Shown here piece by piece: positions 16,623 through 24,364 of a stretch of 37,131 bases of DNA (position 1 is its first letter; every line of letters begins with the position of its first letter). This stretch comes from Verrucomicrobiia bacterium (lineage in GTDB: Bacteria > Verrucomicrobiota > Verrucomicrobiia > Limisphaerales > UBA11358), in contig JASHPN010000306.1 of NCBI GenBank assembly GCA_030038175.1, positions 1-37,131 of the forward strand. Reading direction: 5' to 3'. Under the pieces are notes generated by a model. It was not told the DNA's origin, did no database searches, and saw only the letters and a list, made by a program, of their open reading frames with translations. Made by a program: the position numbers and the translations under genes.

Positions 16623-16658
16623 TGACTTGCAAAATTCGAGATGTGTCATTGAATATCA

Positions 16659-16686
16659 TTGACAAATCCAAATCTTATTCTAAAAT
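16659..16686 (+). promoter_or_regulatory. Promoter of the CAP-domain gene
   Basis: TTGACA (16659-16664), a 16-bp spacer, TAAAAT (16681-16686), about 40 nt before the ATG. A second TATAAT lies at 16698-16703 within TTAAATTATAAT, reminiscent of the end of the mscS/cls motif. Confidence 0.6.
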
Positions 16687-16727
16687 CAACCTTAAATTAT
16701 AATCAGGCGTGATGGTTTGATTTTGAT

Positions 16728-19325
16728 ATGGTCACCCGACTTCATTTCAGAACATGTCGTTTTTTCGTGGCTGTTGCCGGGGTCATTTTTTCTTCCTTTG
16801 CCGGGGTTTGTCAGGAAATCCGGTCTTATCAGCCGGTGCCGCCGGATTTAGGCCAGGCCGCTCCGGCTCCGCCAAATTTTGTGCTAAACCCTCCTCCAAC
16901 GGGAGGCATTCGTCCATTGTTTCAGCAGCCGGTCACGGGCGGGTTGTCCGTCAATACGGATTCACGCGAAGAGGTGCGGGGATTTTACGATGCCATCTAC
17001 CCGGCTTCCGACAATGTGCCGCAGGATTCAACGGCGGATGCGTCCAGTTGTTTTCCGGGACATAATTCGGACGCGTTTCAAAATGCCGACGTGCTGCGCA
17101 TCAATTGGTTTCGAGCCATGGCCGGAATGCCGGCCAACATTTATCTGGATCCACTGGATGACTGGGGCTCGCAGCAAATGGCGGTGATGATGTCGGCCAA
17201 CGACGCGCTAAACCACGACCCGCCGCCCACCTATCTCTGCTATAATACGAACGCGGCCGCTTACGCGGGTGGGGATCAATGCCTGGGTGGCGATGGCGCG
17301 GAAGCGGAAACGCTGTTCATTTGGGATTATGGGGCGACGAACTTCGAAGTAGGGCATCGCCGTTGGATTTTGTATCCGGAAGAAAATGTTATGGGGGTGG
17401 GTGATGTGCCTGGCTCGGGGACCCTGGCCGCGAACCTGACATTCGTTTTTGATCCACAGAACTCGAGCGTGCGTCCTGCCACGCGCCAGCCTTACGTTGC
17501 CTGGCCGCCGGAAGGTTATGTTCCGTATCAGGTCGTGTTTCCCTACTGGTCCTTTGCCCTCACCAACGCGGATTTTACCAACGCGACGGTGACGATGACC
17601 AGCAATGGCGTTCCGGTTTCGACCGTGATTCAACCCTATCGAGTCGGTTACGGAGAGAACACGCTTGTCTGGGTGCCGATGGGACTGGACGCGACAACCG
17701 GCGGCACGTCTTTTCCATTTGACGGCACGGACACGGTGTATAGCGTGACGGTGGGAAACATTAATTATAATGGCGCGATTATCAGTTATTCCTACAACGT
17801 GACTGTATTTGATCCTGCTGCGGCGGGGAGCGACTATATCCCAAGCGTCCTGAAGGGTCCCGCCCAGGCCGTTGCCGGCGCCGGCACGGTTTACGATGCG
17901 ACACCGCCGGTCAATCCCAATGTCACCAGTTATAATTTTATGACCGCGCAATTGGCTTCCGGCAATTTGTTTGATAATGCCAGTGAAGGGATTGTCAATT
18001 TTACCCTGACACCGCCGCCGGATTACACCGTCACCACCACGGACCCGAACGGATCGGCGACCTGCTTCAACCTGGAACACGCGGGCACCAACAGCTATTA
18101 TCCGCAATTGTTCCAATTAAACGAAGTTCTATTGCCGGCAACAAACACGGTTGTTTCCTTTGAGGGCGAATTGGGCTATGCGACAACGAATGAAGTGGCG
18201 CGCGTCCAGGTATCGGCCGACGGAGGCGCAAATTGGACGGACCTTTACGCGCGGCCCGGTGACGATACCCCGGATTCGAGCTTAACGAACACGACGCTTT
18301 CGCTGTCCAATTATGCCGGCGATACGGTATTGCTCCGGTTCAATTTCGATTATCAGGGTGGCGAATATTATGACGGCGGCTATCCGATCGGCTGGTTCTT
18401 CACCGATATTCTGATCACCAACACGCTGGCGCTGGTTAATCAGGCCACCAACAATTCCACCGTCACCAATATCGTTTCGGGAAACCTCGCGGATTCGGGA
18501 TACAACGGCCTGACCAATTTCACTCTTTCGCCGCCCCCTTATTATTATGTCATTACCAATCCGCCGGTCGGGTCTGAACCGTTGTGCTTTCACCTGGCGC
18601 ACATTGACCCGACTTCGCAAATGCTGCAATTGAATGAGACGCTGGTCCCGTCGGCTAATTCCGCGATTAGTTTTTCGAGCCAGCTGGGTTATGCGACCAG
18701 TGATGAATACGCCCTGGTGGAAGTATCCACCAATAACGGCGCGAATTGGACTGACTTGTTCTCTGAGGCGGGTTCCAACGGCTCCGGCGAAACGAACTTC
18801 ACGCCTTGCACATTATCGCTGGCGTCCTGCGCGGGCCAGCCCACGTTGCTGTGCTTCAATTATTCATTCACCGGCGGCAGTTTCTATGTGGGAAGCGCCA
18901 ATTATTTCGGCTGGAACATCGAGGACATCCTGATCACCAACACCCAGCAACAGCTCGTTACGACGATAGACACGACAAACTTCATTTTCACGCCGTCTCA
19001 ACCGGGAACGTACCTCCTTCAGGACCAGCCGGTAATCTTCAATCAATTTGCCTTGTCGCCCGGACCGGTCACGCTGGTTACCGCTGTATCGCCGCAAACA
19101 ATCCTGATGAACCCGCCGGTGGCGACGAACCGCCAGGTGCAATTGAATTTTACCATCAGTGGCCTTTCCGCCACGACTTTTAGTCTTCTACAGGCGGCGA
19201 AAGTGACCGGCCCGTGGACGACGAACAATGGCGCGCCTTTCACCACCAATGTTCCCGGCACCTCCTATTGCTTTACGGTAACAAATGATTCGGCGGCGCA
19301 GTTTTATCGCGTGCAATCGCCCTGA
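16728..19325 (+). CDS. Large secreted CAP (SCP/PR-1)-domain protein with duplicated beta-sandwich domains
   Basis: 865 residues. A signal peptide (about 1-28, 'FFVAVAGVIFSSFAGVCQE') and a Pro-rich linker precede a CAP-like domain (about 75-240). Supporting segments are 'VLRINWFRAMAGMPANIYLD', 'DALNHDPPP' (candidate His), 'GGDGAEAE' and 'GHRRWILYP'. After a region of about 150 residues come two clear tandem copies (about 405-570 and 580-745) of a module with 'SGNL.D....G.TNFTL.PPP', 'LQLNE.L.P..N..ISF...LGYAT', 'GANWTDL' and 'GWF.TDILITNT', resembling MAM or immune-inhibitor-type sandwich domains. The C-terminus 'VTGPWT...AAQFYRVQSP' is a Verrucomicrobia export-type end. Function is unknown, probably an extracellular hydrolase or binding protein. 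A decayed copy of its 3' end lies at 19610-19669. Confidence 0.8.
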   Translation: MVTRLHFRTCRFFVAVAGVIFSSFAGVCQEIRSYQPVPPDLGQAAPAPPNFVLNPPPTGGIRPLFQQPVTGGLSVNTDSREEVRGFYDAIYPASDNVPQDSTADASSCFPGHNSDAFQNADVLRINWFRAMAGMPANIYLDPLDDWGSQQMAVMMSANDALNHDPPPTYLCYNTNAAAYAGGDQCLGGDGAEAETLFIWDYGATNFEVGHRRWILYPEENVMGVGDVPGSGTLAANLTFVFDPQNSSVRPATRQPYVAWPPEGYVPYQVVFPYWSFALTNADFTNATVTMTSNGVPVSTVIQPYRVGYGENTLVWVPMGLDATTGGTSFPFDGTDTVYSVTVGNINYNGAIISYSYNVTVFDPAAAGSDYIPSVLKGPAQAVAGAGTVYDATPPVNPNVTSYNFMTAQLASGNLFDNASEGIVNFTLTPPPDYTVTTTDPNGSATCFNLEHAGTNSYYPQLFQLNEVLLPATNTVVSFEGELGYATTNEVARVQVSADGGANWTDLYARPGDDTPDSSLTNTTLSLSNYAGDTVLLRFNFDYQGGEYYDGGYPIGWFFTDILITNTLALVNQATNNSTVTNIVSGNLADSGYNGLTNFTLSPPPYYYVITNPPVGSEPLCFHLAHIDPTSQMLQLNETLVPSANSAISFSSQLGYATSDEYALVEVSTNNGANWTDLFSEAGSNGSGETNFTPCTLSLASCAGQPTLLCFNYSFTGGSFYVGSANYFGWNIEDILITNTQQQLVTTIDTTNFIFTPSQPGTYLLQDQPVIFNQFALSPGPVTLVTAVSPQTILMNPPVATNRQVQLNFTISGLSATTFSLLQAAKVTGPWTTNNGAPFTTNVPGTSYCFTVTNDSAAQFYRVQSP

Positions 19326-19452
19326 GCGCAGATGCAGTTATGACCGTATGATCCCGCAGCCGCATCCATACCTGCTTCTCGTTTGAAATGAAAACATTCC
19401 TTGTCACCGATTTAAAGATGTTCCTTGTCCGACGAGAATCAAGCGATTTTCG

Positions 19453-19574
19453 GGCAGTGTCCTGAATTGGCGCATTTAGAACGCCACCGGGCGCGGAACA
19501 GCGTTCGTAGCCGCTGCGGCTGGTCCCGCTCGGAGCGGGACACAGCCGCGATCCGACCGAGATAGGACACTGCC
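19453..19574. mobile_element. 122-bp palindromic element enclosing a compound hairpin
   Basis: Terminal arms GGCAGTGTCCT (19453-19463) and AGGACACTGCC (19564-19574) are perfect complements. Inside lies the second copy of the CTGCGRCTGG compound hairpin (19516-19549). It was inserted just upstream of the CAP-gene relic. Confidence 0.7.
19516..19549. repeat. Compound hairpin repeat (CTGCGRCTGG family), copy 2
   Basis: Inner stem GTCCCGCT-CGG-AGCGGGAC (19523-19541) and outer stem GCGGCTG/CAGCCGC (19516-19522 with 19543-19549). It has the same layout as 12899-12936, with compensatory differences in both stems. Confidence 0.7.
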
Positions 19575-19609
19575 GAATTTCATAGGCTACCGTCCAAACG
19601 GGCAGTTCG

Positions 19610-19669
19610 TATTGCTTTACCGCGACGAATCATTCGGCGGAGGAATTCCATCACTGGTCATCGCTCTAA
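19610..19669 (+). pseudogene. Relic of the 3' end of a CAP-type exported protein gene
   Basis: Twenty codons including the stop align without gaps to the last twenty codons of the CAP gene: relic YCFTATNHSAEEFHHWSSL-stop, intact YCFTVTNDSAAQFYRVQSP-stop. About 70% of bases match by eye. The upstream sequence is unrelated and is occupied by a palindromic element, so only the tail survives. It could come from a duplication of this gene or from a lost paralogue. Confidence 0.6.
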
Positions 19670-19715
19670 CCAAAAATCCAAAATGCGTTTCGCAGCCCGA
19701 CCGACAGACGCACTA

Positions 19716-19844
19716 TTACAATTGGACAGTACTCGCGGTGCTTAAACCAGTGTCGTCAGTCGTCGTGTGATGGCAACAACTGGGGAGGGAAGCGGCGAGA
19801 AGTGTGATGATGGTCAAGGCCGCGATTTGAATGATTTTTTTCAT
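19716..19844 (-). CDS. Micro-lipoprotein, tandem copy 1 (42 aa)
   Basis: A 42-residue peptide with an N-terminal signal 'MKKIIQIAALTIITLLAASL' and a lipobox-like LPSC followed by a second Cys. The mature part is about 20 residues, rich in His/Thr/Asp. It is too short for most gene finders. It resembles the adjacent copy at 19871-19948 in both peptide and leader (both have ATG followed by seven A, and TTTTGAGTT upstream). It recalls entericidin-type small lipoproteins in form only; no homology is claimed. Function is unknown. Confidence 0.5.
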   Translation of the reverse strand: MKKIIQIAALTIITLLAASLPSCCHHTTTDDTGLSTASTVQL

Positions 19845-19870
19845 AGGGGTTTATGGTTTTGAGTTCTGTT

Positions 19871-19948
19871 TCAGGCGCAACAACCCGTAAGGACAATGGC
19901 GAGAAGCGTGATAAGGATCAGGGCCGCGAATTGAATGATTTTTTTCAT
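19871..19948 (-). CDS. Micro-lipoprotein, tandem copy 2 (25 aa)
   Basis: A 25-residue peptide with the signal 'MKKIIQFAALILITLLAIVL' and a good lipobox LTGC at residues 20-23, followed only by Cys-Ala. If processed by signal peptidase II the mature product would be a three-residue lipopeptide. It is 104 bp upstream of copy 1 on the same strand with a homologous leader, so the pair is a tandem duplication. An upstream in-frame ATG (20056) gives no signal peptide and was rejected. Function is unknown. Confidence 0.5.
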   Translation of the reverse strand: MKKIIQFAALILITLLAIVLTGCCA

Positions 19949-20210
19949 AGGAGTTCTTAGTTTTGAGTTTTTATTCCGACACTTCCAATGGCAAGCCTTG
20001 GTACCTTTCGCCCTGGAATTAAAAACCAGATTAGACTTTGGCAATAATGATGGCAAGAACGAAAACTTATTGTTGCTCAGGCGCTTGCAAGGCGTTCCAT
20101 TCTTTCACGTTAGAGATGCGCCCGATTGAAGAAATCAGGCGAATGCCGATGCCCTGTTGATTTCGCCCGATTGCTGAGATATGATAACAAGGATTCACAG
20201 GCTGAGGATT

Positions 20211-21452
20211 ATGTTGGCGACTCCAGAGATGATACGAGAAGCGAGGCAACTTTCCCGGTTGGAACAGCTCCTGCCGGAGTGGCAGCGTGTGCCTTTGTAT
20301 CATACCTTCCTGGCGCAGCGGCCCGCAGGCGGTGATATTCTTGCGGCGTTAAATACATTCCCGTTTACCGGCAAGCGCGAAATGCGCCAAAGCTTTCCCT
20401 TTTTGCCGCCCGGCCAAAGCCTGGAGCAATTGCTGGAGCGGGAAGCGGTGGAATTGGAACACACGTCCGGCACTTCGGAAGAGCAATTGCCAGTGTTGTT
20501 CAAACGGGGGTGGTGGGACGTCCAGGAACAGCGCGCGTTGCGGTTGAACCCGCAGGTTTCAAATGTTTTAGACAAATATCCCAATGCCCGCCGCGCCACG
20601 CTCACTACGCCTGCCTGCAATGGCCGCGTGTGTTTTTCCGCGTGGCGTTCGCGGGCGCATCGCACCTTTGGAAACACGCTGTTCGTCAATCAGGCGCGCA
20701 TCCCATTTGTGCTGGCGGATGCCGACCTTGAGCGCATGGCCGACGAAATGGCCGACTGGGCTCCGCGCTTTTTAGACCTGGACCCGGTGCACGGCGCGTG
20801 GTTTGCGCTCTATTGCGAGCGGCGGGGCATCCGCTTCCCCTCCCTGGAATTTTTGCTTTGCAGTTACGAATTTGTGAGCGTCGTCCATCGCCGGATCTTG
20901 CAGCGCGTTTTTAATGTGCCGGTTCTGAATCTCTACGGCTCGACGGAAACCGGACATCTTCTCATGGAAGACGGGCAGGGGAGAATGAAGCCATGTTACG
21001 AAAACGCATTCCTTGAAGTCGTTGACCCGGAGGCGCGCGGCGTCGGCGATTTGGTGGTGACCACTCTCACCAATGATTATATGCCGCTCCTGCGTTACCG
21101 GATTGGGGATCTCGTGAAACGCCACGAGCTGCCATACGAAACGGCGTATGTGGTTCATGGCCGCGCTCGCGACGCCATCCGCTCTCAGGACGGCCGGCGC
21201 GTCACGACCTGGGATGTGGACCAATGCTTCGCCGGTGTCGCCGGGATCGTGCATTACCAACTCCATCAGGATAAAGACCAATATCGTCTGCGCTATATCC
21301 CGGAGGAAGACGGCCCGCAGGCCAATGACATAAAGGCGGTCGCAGAGAAGTTGGACCACTTGCTGTGTCCTTCAAAGCCGGTCGAAATAGAATCCGCGGC
21401 GATGCTTCCGCCCGCGCCATCGGGAAAGTTCCGGCTTACGATAGCGGCCTGA
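20211..21452 (+). CDS. PaaK-like adenylate-forming enzyme (phenylacetate-CoA ligase family)
   Basis: 413 residues from the ATG at 20211, preceded by GAGG 6 nt upstream; another in-frame ATG at 20181 has a poorer site. The ANL-superfamily signatures are present: the phosphate-binding loop 'EHTSGTSEEQLPV' (about residue 83), 'NLYGSTETGHLL' (about 243, A5-type motif) and 'LLRYRIGDLV' (about 293, A7-type). A C-terminal small domain ends in 'PPAPSGKFRLTI', where the Lys would act in adenylation. It would activate a carboxylic acid to an acyl-adenylate and probably a thioester. The substrate is unknown, and no pathway partners are adjacent. The protein is shorter than typical PaaK (about 430-440), as in CapK-like members. 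Confidence 0.8.
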   Translation: MLATPEMIREARQLSRLEQLLPEWQRVPLYHTFLAQRPAGGDILAALNTFPFTGKREMRQSFPFLPPGQSLEQLLEREAVELEHTSGTSEEQLPVLFKRGWWDVQEQRALRLNPQVSNVLDKYPNARRATLTTPACNGRVCFSAWRSRAHRTFGNTLFVNQARIPFVLADADLERMADEMADWAPRFLDLDPVHGAWFALYCERRGIRFPSLEFLLCSYEFVSVVHRRILQRVFNVPVLNLYGSTETGHLLMEDGQGRMKPCYENAFLEVVDPEARGVGDLVVTTLTNDYMPLLRYRIGDLVKRHELPYETAYVVHGRARDAIRSQDGRRVTTWDVDQCFAGVAGIVHYQLHQDKDQYRLRYIPEEDGPQANDIKAVAEKLDHLLCPSKPVEIESAAMLPPAPSGKFRLTIAA

Positions 21453-21542
21453 ATTGGACTGAGGCCGTGAAGCAATCCCGCCGACTTGGTTTTAAATGCG
21501 GAAGATCGAATTCTCCATAATAACAAAATTTGACTCATTCCT

Positions 21543-21557
21543 GTTATCGGTGGTAAC
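21543..21557. promoter_or_regulatory. Likely ParD operator
   Basis: An imperfect palindrome GTTATC-GGT-GGTAAC with one mismatched pair, 18 bp before the parD start. It follows a TTGACT -35-like box (21530-21535), so repressor binding there would cover the promoter, as expected of an autoregulated toxin-antitoxin operon. Confidence 0.45.
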
Positions 21558-21574
21558 GTGAAGGAATGTGATAT

Positions 21575-21844
21575 ATGAATGTTTCGCTGACGCCGGAGTT
21601 GGAGAAGTTTGTGGAAAATGAGGTCCAGAGTGGTCTGTACCAGACCGCGAGCGAGGTTGTTCGCGCCGGTCTTCGGCGCTTGAAGGACGACCGGCCCGCA
21701 CACATGCCCACAGTTCCAAAGTCGCTGAAGGAACTGGAGGCGCAATTGTTGCAAAGCATTGACCAAATTGACCACGGCGAAGCGACGGACGTTGACGAGA
21801 TGATGCGCCGGCTGCGCAGACGGATAAAGGCGGCCCGTGGGTAA
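21575..21844 (+). CDS. parD: ParD-family antitoxin
   Basis: An 89-residue ribbon-helix-helix antitoxin that binds DNA and neutralises ParE. The N-terminal 'MNVSLTPELEKFVENEVQSG' and 'YQTASEVVRAGLRRLKD' form the RHH fold. The C-terminal half (about 45-89) is the charged toxin-binding tail 'EMMRRLRRRIKAARG'. AAGGAA lies about 9 nt before the ATG. It overlaps the toxin gene by 8 bases, the usual type II arrangement. Confidence 0.9.
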   Translation: MNVSLTPELEKFVENEVQSGLYQTASEVVRAGLRRLKDDRPAHMPTVPKSLKELEAQLLQSIDQIDHGEATDVDEMMRRLRRRIKAARG

Positions 21845-22149
21845 ATTTGTCCTTGCCCCATGTATCGAGGATGAGCTCTGGGCAATTTGGACTTTCATCG
21901 CTCAAAATAATCCCGATGCCGCCACCGAAGTTATTGAAGCCGCGTATGCGACGTTCAAGGCTCTCGCCGAGAGACCGAGTTTGGGCAGACTGCGAAAATT
22001 TAACAATCCCCGTTTGAAGGGCGTTCGCTCATGGCGCATTGGCGGCTTTGACACTATCTAATTTTCTACCGCCCAGTCGCCGAAGGGGTTCAGGTGCTTC
22101 ATGTCTATCATGGTGCGCGGGACATTGATTTGTTATTTGGTGAAAAATA
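21837..22149 (+). pseudogene. parE: ParE-family toxin, frameshifted near the C-terminus
   Basis: The GTG start at 21837 opens a RelE/ParE toxin, a putative gyrase poison. The first frame encodes 74 residues ('MGKFVLAPCIEDELWAIWTF...GVRSWRIGGFDTI') and stops at 22059-22061. Continuing in another frame from 22055 gives 'YLIFYRPVAEGVQVLHVYHG' then 'ARDIDLLFGEK' with a stop at 22149, which is exactly the missing ParE C-terminus. One base lost in GACACTATC would explain this. The C-terminal strand and helix are part of the fold, so the toxin is probably inactive. A sequencing error or programmed frameshift is possible. Confidence 0.8.
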
Positions 22150-22281
22150 AGGCAGGCGATTCACTATGATCCGGAAACGAGAGAACCGAGTGAAATCACA
22201 CAGCAATTGCGGGATCGGGGACGAAATGTCACCACTCCCTAAACACGTTGCGCCTCTCTATCGGCAGCCGCTGCCGTGCCA

Positions 22282-22719
22282 TTAAGCTTCAACCTCGCAC
22301 ACTTCATCGCACCATTTCTGGACCTGATCCTTGATCAGATCCCGAATTTGGCGGGTGCGTTCCAGTTTTTGCCCGTGAGTGCCCTGGATGGCCGACGGGT
22401 CGGGAAAACTCCAATGCAACCGCCGGGTCACGCCTGGGAAAATCGGACATTTCTCCGCGCTGGCTTCGTCACATACCGTGATCACGTATTGAAAGAGTTT
22501 GCCCGATTTGAAAATGTCGAATACCGATTTGGTCTGGTTTCCGGAAATATCAATTCCAATCTCGTTCATCGCTTCCACGACAGTCAGGTTCAGCTTTCCG
22601 GGCTCGAGTCCGGCGCTGGAGGCTTCGAATCGTTCGCCGCAGATTTGGTTCAGGAACGCTTCGGCCATCTGGCTGCGCGCGCTGTTGTGAATACAGATAA
22701 ACAGGACTTTTGCTTTCAT
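22282..22719 (-). CDS. arsC: Arsenate reductase, low-molecular-weight phosphatase type
   Basis: 145 residues from the ATG giving '[20 protein letters not shown]'; a longer frame only extends into the upstream gene. It reduces arsenate to arsenite for export. The phosphatase-type loop C-x5-R-S ('CIHNSARS') starts at about residue 10, and the later catalytic region '[18 protein letters not shown]' has the redox cysteines of thioredoxin-coupled ArsC enzymes. 'HWSFPDPSA' carries the conserved DP. It is the last gene of the acr3-DUF6428-arsC operon, 10 bp after its neighbour. Confidence 0.93.
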   Translation of the reverse strand: MKAKVLFICIHNSARSQMAEAFLNQICGERFEASSAGLEPGKLNLTVVEAMNEIGIDISGNQTKSVFDIFKSGKLFQYVITVCDEASAEKCPIFPGVTRRLHWSFPDPSAIQGTHGQKLERTRQIRDLIKDQVQKWCDEVCEVEA

Positions 22720-22729
22720 AACGTGCGTT

Positions 22730-23209
22730 TTAGCAGCAGCATTTCTTTTCTTTTGTCTTTGGCGCCAGTTTGAACTGATACGGTTTATTGAGGTGGGGCG
22801 GCAGGCAGCGGTCTTCGGCCAGGCAGGCGGTGTGCTTAATACCAAGATGGAGCATTAAGGCGCCGCCATCGGTTTCAATCTTTTCGATCGGAAAATGGGA
22901 AATGAATGGCGCTTCGTGTTCGATGTCAACCTCAGGGTCTTCTTTTTCGAAAAATGACGCGGACTTTTCGAGAATGGCCGACAATTTGCCGGCCGTCAGC
23001 CGATGGTCAGTGTCATCCTGAAACCATGTTTGCAGGCGGCAGACGACATCGGTGCGGCGCGTTCCGCCGCAATCAATGTACTGCTTATCAATCCGGGCCA
23101 CTTCCGTGACATGGGCATGCGGGGGAATTTTGCTCCCGGTGGGCAGGGTGAAGCGAATGTTTTGCGAGGCATTTTTTGATAATATTCTTTTGAATTCAGA
23201 CAGTTTCAT
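22730..23209 (-). CDS. DUF6428 family protein, arsenic operon
   Basis: A 159-residue cytoplasmic protein that I recognise as DUF6428, often encoded in arsenic-resistance operons. The N-terminal '[10 protein letters not shown]' and '[20 protein letters not shown]' regions are family-typical. '[20 protein letters not shown]' and '[12 protein letters not shown]' hold conserved Cys. The protein ends in a triple-Cys tail (KKCCC) that could bind As(III) or another thiophilic metal (inference). It overlaps the end of the acr3 gene by 14 bases and precedes arsC by 10 bp, so it is clearly operonic. Confidence 0.8.
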   Translation of the reverse strand: MKLSEFKRILSKNASQNIRFTLPTGSKIPPHAHVTEVARIDKQYIDCGGTRRTDVVCRLQTWFQDDTDHRLTAGKLSAILEKSASFFEKEDPEVDIEHEAPFISHFPIEKIETDGGALMLHLGIKHTACLAEDRCLPPHLNKPYQFKLAPKTKEKKCCC

Positions 23210-24290
23210 AGGCTTTTGGCGTTTGGAATGGACGGCTGTACCAGCCGCGCGACTGGTTGCATAATTTGCAAACTGAAAGCATCACCGGAACCTCTACCAG
23301 CACCCCCACCACCGTCGCCAGCGCCGCCGGGGAATCTGCGCCGAACAGGGTGATGGCCACGGCCACGGCCAGCTCGAAGAAATTACTCGCCCCAATCAGG
23401 GAGCCGGGCGCGGCGATATTATGTTCCACGCGCAGAGTGCGCATGAGTAGATAGGTTATGGCGGAGTTAAAATACACCTGAACGATGATCGGCACGGCCA
23501 AAAGCAACACGGCGAACCATCGGGCGGTGAGGTTTTTTGATTGGAAAGCAAAAATTAAAATCAGCGTCAGCAGCAGTGCTCCGATCATGATGGGATGGAA
23601 TTTTGGCAGAAAATGCGTCTCAAACCATTCTTTGCCGCGGAATTTCAACAAAACCGTCCGGGTCAGCCAGCCGGCCGCCAAGGGAATGACGATGAATACG
23701 ATCACCGACGTGATCAGCACCTGGGCAGGAACGATTACGTGCGCAACACCGCAAAGGAACATGACCATCGGCGCGAACGCCACGAGCATAATAAGGTCGT
23801 TCATCGCGACCTGAACCAGGGTATAGGCCGGATCGCCGTCCGTCAGGTAACTCCACACAAAAACCATGGCGGTGCATGGCGCCGCGGCGAGAATGATCAG
23901 TCCGGCGGTGTAGCCTTTCGCCGTTTCCGGCCCAACCCAGTTCGCGAAAATATGCTGCATGAAAAGCCAGGCAAGAAATGCCATGGTGAACGGCTTGACG
24001 AGCCAATTGACAATGAACGTGACCGCCAATCCCGCCGGTCTTCGCGCAATCCCGCCAATGGCGCTGAAATCCACCTTCAGCATCATTGGATAAATCATCA
24101 GCCAGAGAAGAACTCCGATGGGAATATTGACCTGCGAACCTTGCCCAAACTGCATGCGGCTCAATGACGCGGTCAGGGCGGGAAGGCATTTGCCCAGCAG
24201 CACGCCGGCGACCATGCAGAGAAAAACCCAGAGGGTCAGGTAACGCTCAAAAGGGCCGAGTCGCCTTTTGGTTTTTGTTTCTTCGTTCAT
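23196..24290 (-). CDS. acr3: ACR3-family arsenite efflux permease
   Basis: 364 residues from the ATG at 24290. The upstream in-frame ATG (24320) overlaps the -10 box of the deduced promoter, so it cannot be the start. It exports As(OH)3 driven by membrane potential. About ten membrane segments are visible. The conserved segment 'LILAAAPCTAMVFVWSYLTDGDPAYTLVQVAMND' (paraphrased by its core AAPCTAMVFVWS) contains the essential Cys, and 'GASNFFELAVAVAITLFG' is a second hallmark. Length is slightly above bacterial ACR3 (about 350). It is the first gene of the three-gene operon divergent from arsR. Confidence 0.94.
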   Translation of the reverse strand: MNEETKTKRRLGPFERYLTLWVFLCMVAGVLLGKCLPALTASLSRMQFGQGSQVNIPIGVLLWLMIYPMMLKVDFSAIGGIARRPAGLAVTFIVNWLVKPFTMAFLAWLFMQHIFANWVGPETAKGYTAGLIILAAAPCTAMVFVWSYLTDGDPAYTLVQVAMNDLIMLVAFAPMVMFLCGVAHVIVPAQVLITSVIVFIVIPLAAGWLTRTVLLKFRGKEWFETHFLPKFHPIMIGALLLTLILIFAFQSKNLTARWFAVLLLAVPIIVQVYFNSAITYLLMRTLRVEHNIAAPGSLIGASNFFELAVAVAITLFGADSPAALATVVGVLVEVPVMLSVCKLCNQSRGWYSRPFQTPKAYETV

Positions 24291-24298
24291 GCCGGAAC

Positions 24299-24355
24299 GC
24301 ATACGCGAATCCGTATGCATGATAGGCTTGTTTTCGTATATGTCAACACGTATAT
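24299..24355. promoter_or_regulatory. Divergent ars promoters and ArsR operator sites
   Basis: On the minus strand TTGACA (24346-24341), a 16-bp spacer and TATCAT (24324-24319) form a promoter for acr3. On the plus strand TTGTTT (24328-24333), 17 bp and TATATA (24351-24356) would drive arsR with almost no leader. A perfect palindrome GCATACG-CGAATC-CGTATGC (24299-24318) lies at the acr3 start site. CGTATAT occurs twice more (24335-24341, 24349-24355) around the -35, giving four CGTAT half-sites. Confidence 0.65.
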
Positions 24356-24364
24356 ATTAATTGG

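Noticed and set aside
16420-16671. 84-residue N-terminal extension of the lipoprotein GH2 gene
   Set aside because: It is only the translation of the MITE-like element and lacks signal features. The ATG at 16419 gives a proper lipoprotein signal.
17208-18116. 302-codon antisense frame inside the CAP gene
   Set aside because: Low-complexity Arg/Gly/Ile composition with no recognisable motif. The sense frame has a signal peptide, repeats and a promoter.
24291-24320. Longer start for acr3
   Set aside because: The ATG overlaps the -10 box of the deduced promoter and the operator palindrome, so it would not be in the mRNA.
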